A stretch of 5,047 nt of DNA. It comes from DATGQT01 sp033720695 (GTDB lineage: Bacteria > Bacteroidota > Rhodothermia > Rhodothermales > Rubricoccaceae). Every line of letters begins with the position of its first letter. The first letter of the stretch is position 1. The notes beneath the pieces are model-generated. The model worked only from the letters and a program-made list of their open reading frames with translations, did no database searches and had not been told where the DNA came from. Where the stretch lies: contig JAWWCA010000236.1 in NCBI GenBank assembly GCA_033720695.1, positions 1 to 5,047 on the forward strand, written 5' to 3'. Made by a program: the position numbers and the translations under genes. This document shows positions 1 through 5,047 of this stretch, in pieces.

Positions 1-1
1 C

Positions 2-1471
2 GTGCGCGTGGACCCCGAGCTGGCCCGCTTCGCCGCCTGGTACGAGTTCTTCCCCCGCTCCGCTGCTGACCCCGGCCCCGACGGCGCGCCCCGCCACGGC
101 ACGCTCGACGACGCGGCCGCGCGCCTCCCGCGCATCGCCGAGCTCGGCTTCGACATCGTCTACCTCCCGCCCATCCACCCTATCGGCACGCAGTTCCGGA
201 AGGGGAAGGACAACGCGCCCAAGGCCGAGCCCGGCGAGCCCGGCAGCCCGTGGGCCATCGGCGCCAAGGAGGGCGGCCACACGAGCGTGGCCCCGGAGCT
301 CGGCGGGATGGAGGCCTTCGAGCGGTTCGTCCGGAAGGCCGACGAGGTGGGGCTGAAGGTGGCCCTCGACATCGCGTTCCAGTCGTCGCCGGACCACCCC
401 TGGGTGACGGAGCACCCCGAGTGGTTCCAGCACCGCCCCGACGGCACGATCCGCTACGCCGAGAACCCGCCGAAGAAGTACCAGGACGTCTACCCGCTCG
501 ACTTCGAGAGCCCAGCCTGGCAGGCGCTCTGGCACGCGCTCAAGGGCGTCTTCGACTTCTGGATCGAGAAGGGGGTGAAGGTCTTCCGCGTGGACAACCC
601 CCACACCAAGCCGTTCGCCTTCTGGGCGTGGTGCCTCGAGGCGCTGCGGAGCGCGCACCCGGACACGATCTTCCTCGCCGAGGCCTTCGCCAAGCCGAAG
701 ACGATGTACACCCTCGCCAAGCTCGGCTACAACAACTCGTACACCTACTTCACCTGGCGCAACACGAAGGAGGAGCTGGAGAGCTATGGCCGCGAGCTGT
801 TCCACACCGAGGTGGCCGAGTTCTACCGCCCCAACTTCTGGCCCAACACCCCCGACATCCTCCACGACACCCTCGTCCACGGCGGGCGCCCGGCGCACGT
901 CGTCCGCCTCGTCCTCGCCGCCACGCTCTCGTCCGCCTACGGCGTCTACGGGCCACCCTACGAGCACGTCGCCAACACGCAACACCCCCAGCGCGAGGAG
1001 TACGCCGACAACGAGAAGTACGAGGTGCGCGCCTGGGACTGGCACGACCCCGACTCGCTCCAGCCGCTCATGAAGCGGGTCAACCGGATCCGCCGCGAGC
1101 ACCCGGCCCTCCAGCACATGCGGAACGTCCGCTTCCACCCGACGGACAACCCGCAGATCCTCGCCTTCACCAAGGCCGTCCCCTTCTCGACGCTGGAGGA
1201 CCCCGAGCCGCAGGCGCCCGACGACCTCGTCCTCGTCGTCGTCAACCTCGACCCGTACAACGTGCAGGCGGGCTGGGTGTCGCTGCCGCTCCACGAGCTC
1301 GGGCTCCCGGACGACCGTCCCTTCGAGGTGCACGACCTCCTCGGCGGCGAGCGCTACCGCTGGCACGGCGCGGCCAACTTCGTCCAGCTCGATCCGCACA
1401 CCCTCCCGGCCCACGTCTTCCACGTCCGGAGCCACCGCCGAACGGAGCGCGACTTCGAGTACTTCGCGTAG
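2..1471 (+). CDS. glgE: GlgE maltosyltransferase (alpha-1,4-glucan:maltose-1-phosphate), 5'-truncated by window edge
   Basis: This cytosolic GH13 enzyme transfers maltosyl units from maltose 1-phosphate to the non-reducing end of alpha-1,4-glucan, releasing phosphate. The visible 489 residues cover the catalytic (beta/alpha)8 barrel and the C-terminal beta domain. Family signatures are the HPIG motif (59-62), PWAIG (83-87), QSSPDHPW (127-134), and the NEKYEVRAWDW segment (337-347). The predicted nucleophile is D198 in FRVDNPHTKP, the acid/base is E227 in FLAEAF, and the third acidic residue is D285 in PNTPDIL. The 29-residue gap between the first two matches the 394/423 spacing I recall for Streptomyces coelicolor GlgE1. 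By that comparison about 195 N-terminal residues are missing, so the GTG at base 2 is an internal valine and the true start lies upstream. The gene ends with TAG. It lies 169 bases before treS-mak on the same strand, which supplies its substrate. Identification is firm; the partial state is a window effect, not decay. Confidence 0.95.
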   Translation: MRVDPELARFAAWYEFFPRSAADPGPDGAPRHGTLDDAAARLPRIAELGFDIVYLPPIHPIGTQFRKGKDNAPKAEPGEPGSPWAIGAKEGGHTSVAPELGGMEAFERFVRKADEVGLKVALDIAFQSSPDHPWVTEHPEWFQHRPDGTIRYAENPPKKYQDVYPLDFESPAWQALWHALKGVFDFWIEKGVKVFRVDNPHTKPFAFWAWCLEALRSAHPDTIFLAEAFAKPKTMYTLAKLGYNNSYTYFTWRNTKEELESYGRELFHTEVAEFYRPNFWPNTPDILHDTLVHGGRPAHVVRLVLAATLSSAYGVYGPPYEHVANTQHPQREEYADNEKYEVRAWDWHDPDSLQPLMKRVNRIRREHPALQHMRNVRFHPTDNPQILAFTKAVPFSTLEDPEPQAPDDLVLVVVNLDPYNVQAGWVSLPLHELGLPDDRPFEVHDLLGGERYRWHGAANFVQLDPHTLPAHVFHVRSHRRTERDFEYFA

Positions 1472-1519
1472 CGTCTCCATCCGGGCCGTCCTCCCGCGCC
1501 GCGTCAGACCCGGAGCCTG

Positions 1520-1537
1520 CCCTGCGGGACCCTGCGG
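1520..1537. repeat. 8-base direct repeat CCCTGCGG, two copies
   Basis: CCCTGCGG occurs at 1520-1527 and again at 1530-1537, a spacing of 10 bases or about one helical turn. Such spacing could suit a protein bound to one DNA face, but 8-base repeats arise easily by chance in GC-rich non-coding DNA. No function is assigned. Confidence 0.3.
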
Positions 1538-1568
1538 CTTGCTGCCCCCGGGATGAGAGCCCATCTTG

Positions 1569-1598
1569 GAGGCAGCCGCCTCACGCGCGCCTCGCGCG
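1569..1598 (+). promoter_or_regulatory. Two adjacent GC-rich hairpins in the leader of treS-mak
   Basis: GAGGC (1569-1573) pairs with GCCTC (1578-1582) around a 4-base loop. One base later, CGCGCG (1584-1589) pairs with CGCGCG (1593-1598) around the 3-base loop CCT. The second is a perfect six-pair GC stem. No U-tract follows, so this is not a standard intrinsic terminator. The hairpins could stabilise a processed mRNA end, contribute to weak termination after glgE, or be a by-product of base composition. They end 42 bases before the treS-mak start. The pairing is seen directly; any role is inference. Confidence 0.3.
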
Positions 1599-1603
1599 GC
1601 ACC

Positions 1604-1628
1604 CCCCTCGACCCTCTCCCCTCGACCC
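1604..1628. repeat. 11-base direct repeat CCCCTCGACCC before the treS-mak start
   Basis: CCCCTCGACCC occurs at 1604-1614 and 1618-1628, a spacing of 14 bases, with the last copy ending 12 bases before the ATG at 1641. Two exact 11-mers this close are more than the surrounding C-richness readily explains. They may come from a short local duplication or be a paired protein-binding site. The repeat covers the place where a ribosome binding site would be expected. No known operator is recognised. Confidence 0.4.
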
Positions 1629-1640
1629 CACAGCCCTTCT

Positions 1641-4600
1641 ATGCCGACGGACTTTCTTTCGGACCCCCTCTGGTACAAAGACGCCGTCATCTACGAGCTC
1701 CACGTCCGCTCTTTCTTCGACGCCAACGACGACGGCTACGGCGACTTCGCCGGGCTGAGGCAGAAGCTCCCCTACCTCGAGCGCCTCGGCGTCAACACCC
1801 TCTGGCTCCTCCCCTTCCTCGAATCCCCCCTCCGCGACGACGGCTACGACACCGCCGACTACTTCTCGGTGCTCCCCGTCCACGGCGACCTCGACGATTT
1901 CAAGGCCTTCCTCGACGAGGCGCACGACCGCGGCATGCGCGTCATCACCGAGCTCGTGCTGAACCACACCTCGGACCAGCACCCCTGGTTTCAGGAGGCC
2001 CGCGACCCCCACTCCCCCAAGCACGACTGGTACGTCTGGAGCGAGACGGCTGACAAGTACGGTGGCGTCCGCATCATCTTCACCGACACCGAGGTGAGCA
2101 ACTGGGCCTGGGACCAGAAGGCGCAGAAGTACTACTGGCACCGGTTCTTCTCCCACCAGCCCGACCTCAACTACGACAACCCCGAGGTCCGGGAGACGAT
2201 GAAGCAGGTGATGTTCTTCTGGCTCGACCTGGGCGTGGATGGCCTCCGCCTCGACGCCGTGCCCTACCTCTTCGAGCGCGAGGGGACGAGCAGCGAGAAC
2301 CTTCCCGAGACCATCGATTACATCGTCGAGCTGCGGGAGGCGATCGAGGCGCGGTACGGGCCGGGGAAGGTGCTCCTGGCCGAGGCCAACCAGTGGCCCG
2401 AGGACACGCTCCCCTACTTCGCCGACGGCCGGGGGGTCCAGATGGCGTTCAACTTCCCCATCATGCCGCGCCTCTACCTCTCGCTCCGCCGCGAGAGCCG
2501 CCGGCCCCTCGTCGAGATGCTGGAGCTGACGAAGGACATCCCGGAGGACGCGCAGTGGGCCGTCTTCCTCCGCAACCACGACGAGCTCACGCTCGAGATG
2601 GTGACCGACGAGGAGCGCGACTACCTCTACAACGAGTACGGCGCCGACCCCCGCTTCCGCATCAACGTCGGCATCCGCCGGCGCCTCGCGCCGCTCCTCG
2701 GCGGCGACCGGCGCCAGATCGAGCTCCTCAACGCCCTCCTCCTCTCGCTCCCCGGCAGCCCCATCCTCTACTACGGCGACGAGATCGGGATGGGCGACGA
2801 CCCCTTCCTCGGCGACCGCAACGGGGTCCGGACCCCGATGCAGTGGAGCCCCGACAAGAACGGGGGGTTCAGCCGGGCCCCACACCACCGGCTCTTCATG
2901 CCGGCCATCCACCACGGCCCCTACGCCTACGAGTTCGTCAACGTCGAGGACGCCGAGGCCACGCCGCACTCGCTCCTCCACTTCATGCGGCGGATGCTGA
3001 CGCTGCGCAAGCAGTACGCGCACGCCTTCGGGCGGGGCACGATGCGCGTTCTCCCGCTCGGCAACCCGGCCGTACTCGCCTTCGTCCGCGCGTACGACGG
3101 CCCGGGCGGGGCGGAGAGGGTCCTCGTCCTGGCCAACCTCTCACGCTTCGCCCAGAGCGCCTCCCTCCCCCCCGACGACGCCCTGGAGGGCCGCGTGCCC
3201 GTCGAGCTCATGAGCCAGGCGGCCTTCCACCCGATCGCGGACGAGCCGTACCCCATCATGCTCGGCCCGCACCAGTTCTACTGGTTCGCGCTCGTGTCCG
3301 AGGAGGACGCGCGCCGCGTGCGGACGCCCGAGGCCGCGCCCGCCGCCCAGACCGGAGCGCTGCCCGTGATCCGGCTCCCGGAGGGGCTCCACAACGCCCT
3401 CGTCCGGACGATGGCCGCCGGCGGCGCGATGGAGACGCTGGAGGGGCTCCTCCCGGACTACCTCCAGGCCCAGCGCTGGTTCGGCGCCAAGGGGGAGGCC
3501 GTCTCCCGCGTCGAGGTGGCCGACGCCGTCCGCCTCCTCGACGGACCGTCGCCGCACTACCTCGCTCTCCTCGACGTGGCGTTCGACGGCCGAACCGACA
3601 CCTACCTCCTTCCCCTCACAACGGCCGAGGGCGAGGCCGCCGCGGCCGTGCTGGCCGAGCGCCCCCACACCGCCCTCGCCTGGCTCGACCTCCCCGACGA
3701 CGGCCGCGCCCTGCTCTACGACGCCGCCAGCGACGAGCGCTTCTGGACGGCGCTGTTCGACTGGTGGCAAGGGGGGGGCAAGGGCCGCTCGCTCCGCGGC
3801 CTCTACGTCGGCGAGGTGGCGGAGCGGCTCCGCGGCGCTCGCGCCGCCGAGGCCCACCTCCTCACCGGCGAGCAGAGCAACTCCGCCGCCCTCGTCACGA
3901 CCGAGCGGGGCAATCGCCTCTTCGTGAAGCTGTACCGGCGGCTGGAGCGAGGGAAGAACCCCGAGCTCGAGCTCCTGGGCCACCTCACCGAGGCCGACGT
4001 CCGGTTCGTCCCCCACCTCCTCGGCACCGCCCACTTCCGCCGCGGCGACGAGACGATCGCGATGGGCCTCGTCCAGGAGGCGCTCGACGCCGAGCGCGAC
4101 GGGTGGGACTACGCCACCGAGAAGGTGGACCAGTTCCTCGACCGCGTGGCCGGCACCGCCCCGCTCCCCGAGGAGATCGGCACCGTACCGGCGTGGCTGG
4201 AGGAGGTGGCCCCCGAGATGCTCGAGCTGGCCCGCACCCTCGGCGTCCGCACCGCCGAGATGCACGCGGTCCTCGCCGCGGCCGAGGCCCCGGACCTCCA
4301 GCCCGAGCCCGCCACCGCCGAGGACCACGCCGCCTTCGCCGACCGCGTCCAGGACGAGCTCCGACGGACGCGCGCCCTCCTCGCCGAGCACGCCCGCGCC
4401 GAGGGCGACCCGGCGCGCGCCTCCCGCGACCTCCCCACCGAGGACGAGTGGGACCGCGCCCTCGCCGACCTCGACGCCCTCCGCAACGTTCCCCCCGGCG
4501 GCGGCCTCCGCATCCGCATCCACGGCGACTACCACCTCGGCCAGACGCTCTTCGCCGACGGCGAGCTCTACCTCCTCGACTTCGAGGGCGAGCCGGCCCG

Positions 4601-4985
4601 CTCGCTCGAGGAGCGCCGCCGCCGGGACTACGCCCTCCGTGACGTCGCCGGCATGCTCCGCTCGCTCGACTACGCCGCGCACGCCCCCCTCGTCCTGCGC
4701 GAGGACGCCGCCGACGCCCCGGCCTCGGAGGCGTGGGCTGGGGCGCTCGTCCGCGGGAGCGAAGCCGCGTTCCTCGACGCCTACCTCCGCACGGCCGAGA
4801 ACGCCGACTTCCTCCTGCCGAAGGGCGCGCGCCGCCCCTTCCTCTGGGCCTACCTCCTCGACAAAGCCCTCTACGAAGTCCGCTACGAGTTGAACCACCG
4901 GCCGTCGTGGACGTGGATCCCGCTCCACAGCCTCCGCCGCCTGCTCAGGTGTCATGGTCTGCAGAGGTTGAAGGACAGTCGTTGA
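1641..4985 (+). CDS. treS-mak: Trehalose synthase-maltokinase fusion protein (TreS-Mak)
   Basis: A 1114-residue cytosolic bifunctional enzyme: TreS interconverts trehalose and maltose, and Mak phosphorylates maltose with ATP to maltose 1-phosphate, the GlgE substrate. The TreS part (about 1-552) opens with DPLWYKDAVIYELHVR (8-23) and a DANDDGYGD calcium-type loop (27-35). It has the GH13 regions ELVLNH (104-109), GLRLDAV with nucleophile D205, LLAEAN with acid/base E248, and RNHDE with D314, then RTPMQW (397-402). After an Ala/Pro/acidic linker (about 553-585), the Mak part begins with a cap domain marked by QRWFGAKG (611-618). It continues with the GEQSN loop (743-747), probable ATP-binding K763, HGDYHLGQ with probable catalytic D963, DFEGEP with metal-binding D980, and YLLDKALYE (1071-1079). 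ATG 1641 is chosen because conserved sequence begins seven residues later; no ribosome binding site precedes it. All key residues are present. The last 12 codons (from 4947) are unusually T-rich in third positions. This fusion is a known architecture. Confidence 0.96.
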   Translation: MPTDFLSDPLWYKDAVIYELHVRSFFDANDDGYGDFAGLRQKLPYLERLGVNTLWLLPFLESPLRDDGYDTADYFSVLPVHGDLDDFKAFLDEAHDRGMRVITELVLNHTSDQHPWFQEARDPHSPKHDWYVWSETADKYGGVRIIFTDTEVSNWAWDQKAQKYYWHRFFSHQPDLNYDNPEVRETMKQVMFFWLDLGVDGLRLDAVPYLFEREGTSSENLPETIDYIVELREAIEARYGPGKVLLAEANQWPEDTLPYFADGRGVQMAFNFPIMPRLYLSLRRESRRPLVEMLELTKDIPEDAQWAVFLRNHDELTLEMVTDEERDYLYNEYGADPRFRINVGIRRRLAPLLGGDRRQIELLNALLLSLPGSPILYYGDEIGMGDDPFLGDRNGVRTPMQWSPDKNGGFSRAPHHRLFMPAIHHGPYAYEFVNVEDAEATPHSLLHFMRRMLTLRKQYAHAFGRGTMRVLPLGNPAVLAFVRAYDGPGGAERVLVLANLSRFAQSASLPPDDALEGRVPVELMSQAAFHPIADEPYPIMLGPHQFYWFALVSEEDARRVRTPEAAPAAQTGALPVIRLPEGLHNALVRTMAAGGAMETLEGLLPDYLQAQRWFGAKGEAVSRVEVADAVRLLDGPSPHYLALLDVAFDGRTDTYLLPLTTAEGEAAAAVLAERPHTALAWLDLPDDGRALLYDAASDERFWTALFDWWQGGGKGRSLRGLYVGEVAERLRGARAAEAHLLTGEQSNSAALVTTERGNRLFVKLYRRLERGKNPELELLGHLTEADVRFVPHLLGTAHFRRGDETIAMGLVQEALDAERDGWDYATEKVDQFLDRVAGTAPLPEEIGTVPAWLEEVAPEMLELARTLGVRTAEMHAVLAAAEAPDLQPEPATAEDHAAFADRVQDELRRTRALLAEHARAEGDPARASRDLPTEDEWDRALADLDALRNVPPGGGLRIRIHGDYHLGQTLFADGELYLLDFEGEPARSLEERRRRDYALRDVAGMLRSLDYAAHAPLVLREDAADAPASEAWAGALVRGSEAAFLDAYLRTAENADFLLPKGARRPFLWAYLLDKALYEVRYELNHRPSWTWIPLHSLRRLLRCHGLQRLKDSR
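4971..4975 (+). promoter_or_regulatory. Possible ribosome binding site AAGGA for a downstream gene
   Basis: AAGGA lies inside the end of treS-mak, six bases before a TTG at 4982. That TTG overlaps the TGA stop (4983-4985) in the arrangement TTGA, the layout seen in translationally coupled genes. The motif is short and also encodes Lys-Asp in treS-mak, so it may be coincidental. Confidence 0.3.
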
Positions 4986-5047
4986 CCCCTCCGCCTCCGC
5001 CCCCGGTGCCTGTTGAGGCACTTGCGCCTGTTGAACCTTCTTTGCAA
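4982..5047 (+). CDS. Possible start of a downstream gene, cut by the window end; function unknown
   Basis: From TTG 4982 a frame stays open for 22 codons to the window edge. It reads Met-Thr, six prolines, then VPVEALAPVEPSLQ. It starts four bases before the treS-mak stop ends and has AAGGA six bases upstream. The same frame is also open further upstream, with GTG at 4949 as an alternative start that would add an SWSAEVEGQS-type segment. A proline/valine/glutamate-rich, probably disordered N-terminus is plausible, but 22 residues do not identify a family. By context a branching enzyme (glgB) or another glycogen/trehalose gene would fit, and this is only inference. The stretch could instead be non-coding. 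Its codons (GTT, CCT, CTT, TCT, GAA, CAA) differ from the strongly G/C-ending codons of treS-mak. Confidence 0.3.
   Translation, partial: MTPPPPPPVPVEALAPVEPSLQ
5006..5021 (+). terminator. Weak hairpin after treS-mak; doubtful terminator
   Basis: GTGCC (5006-5010) pairs with GGCAC (5017-5021) around the loop TGTTGA, 20 bases after the treS-mak stop. The stem has only five pairs and is followed by mixed sequence with no U-run, so intrinsic termination is unlikely. It competes with the reading of this stretch as the start of another gene. Confidence 0.15.
5008..5034. repeat. 9-base direct repeat GCCTGTTGA, 18-base spacing
   Basis: GCCTGTTGA occurs at 5008-5016 and 5026-5034. The 18-base period equals six codons, so in the possible downstream frame it yields a repeated Pro-Val-Glu (PVEALA then PVEPSL). 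A frame-preserving repeat fits a low-complexity protein linker but is also possible in non-coding DNA. Further copies may lie beyond the window end. Confidence 0.4.

Larger units (their letters stand above)
1472..1640. other. Non-coding gap between glgE and treS-mak
   Basis: These 169 bases separate two genes of one pathway. I see no plausible gene. The treS-mak frame stays open back to a TTG at 1566, but the extra 25 residues would be low-complexity Ala/Pro/Arg/Ser with no family similarity. The stretch is C-rich on the + strand. It holds an 8-base direct repeat, two adjacent small hairpins and an 11-base direct repeat just before the start codon. I find no convincing -35/-10 pair, no T-run as in an intrinsic terminator, and no purine-rich ribosome binding site within 20 bases of 1641. 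Whether the two genes are co-transcribed cannot be decided from this sequence. Confidence 0.7.

Noticed and set aside
1568..1572. GGAGG resembling a Shine-Dalgarno motif
   Set aside because: No start codon lies at a suitable distance, and it is about 70 bases before the supported treS-mak start. It is better explained as part of the first hairpin stem.
1566..1640. N-terminal extension of treS-mak from TTG 1566
   Set aside because: The extra 25 residues are Ala/Pro/Ser/Arg filler spanning the hairpins and repeats. Known trehalose synthases begin close to the DPLWYKDAV motif, which fits ATG 1641.
250..1758. + strand frame overlapping glgE, the gap and the treS-mak start (502 codons)
   Set aside because: It is Arg/Pro-rich and low-complexity, with no motifs, and conflicts with glgE and treS-mak.
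1950..1967. Glu instead of Asp at the start of GH13 region I in TreS (ELVLNH)
   Set aside because: The ELV-NHTSDQHPW form is, to my knowledge, common among TreS and TreS-Mak proteins and does not involve a catalytic residue.
1581..3023. Long minus-strand open frame opposite the TreS half (480 codons)
   Set aside because: It is Val/Glu/Leu-rich, low-complexity and without family motifs; a shadow of the third-position GC bias of treS-mak.
2393..4642. Long + strand frame overlapping treS-mak (749 codons)
   Set aside because: The product is almost wholly Arg/Pro/Gly/Ala, typical of an out-of-frame reading of GC-rich DNA, and it lies inside a well-supported gene.
3141..5021. Very long open frame on the minus strand, antisense to treS-mak (626 codons)
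   Set aside because: Its product is low-complexity Val/Glu/Gly/Ala-rich with no domain-like sequence, as expected from reading the complement of a high-GC gene. The + strand frame carries complete conserved catalytic motifs.
1..5047. Search for CRISPR arrays, tRNA or rRNA genes, insertion sequences and phage or defence genes
   Set aside because: No regularly spaced repeats, structural RNA signatures, transposase motifs or terminal inverted repeats were seen. Almost the whole window is explained by two metabolic genes.

Overview
This is an ordinary piece of bacterial carbohydrate metabolism, not a visibly new system. The window holds the 3' part of glgE and a complete treS-mak fusion gene, both on the + strand. 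Together they form most of the GlgE pathway, which converts trehalose to alpha-1,4-glucan. The last ~100 bases change in base composition and may contain the start of another + strand gene.

The DNA is very GC-rich (roughly 70% by eye), and almost all codons of the two main genes end in G or C. This suggests a high-GC bacterium. The start of treS-mak has no Shine-Dalgarno sequence before it. That is common in Bacteroidota/Rhodothermota-type lineages, but one start site is weak evidence, and Gemmatimonadota, Pseudomonadota or others are not excluded. I cannot name the organism.

Layout: (1) Bases 2-1471 carry about 70% of a GlgE maltosyltransferase; its N-terminal domain lies before the window. 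(2) Bases 1472-1640 are a 169-base non-coding gap with two small GC-rich hairpins, an 8-base and an 11-base direct repeat, and no recognisable promoter. (3) Bases 1641-4985 encode a 1114-residue protein, with an N-terminal trehalose synthase (GH13) joined by a short linker to a C-terminal maltokinase. (4) Bases about 4946-5047 have AT-richer codons. A second reading frame here is open to the window edge, with a possible AAGGA ribosome binding site and a TTG start overlapping the treS-mak stop. It could be the next gene of the operon, but too little is visible to identify it.

How the genes work together (established for this pathway): TreS interconverts trehalose and maltose. Mak phosphorylates maltose with ATP to maltose 1-phosphate. 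GlgE adds the maltosyl unit to a growing alpha-1,4-glucan. A branching enzyme, GlgB, normally completes the pathway and is often encoded nearby. It is not identifiable here but would be the natural candidate on either side. Fusing TreS to Mak couples production and phosphorylation of maltose.
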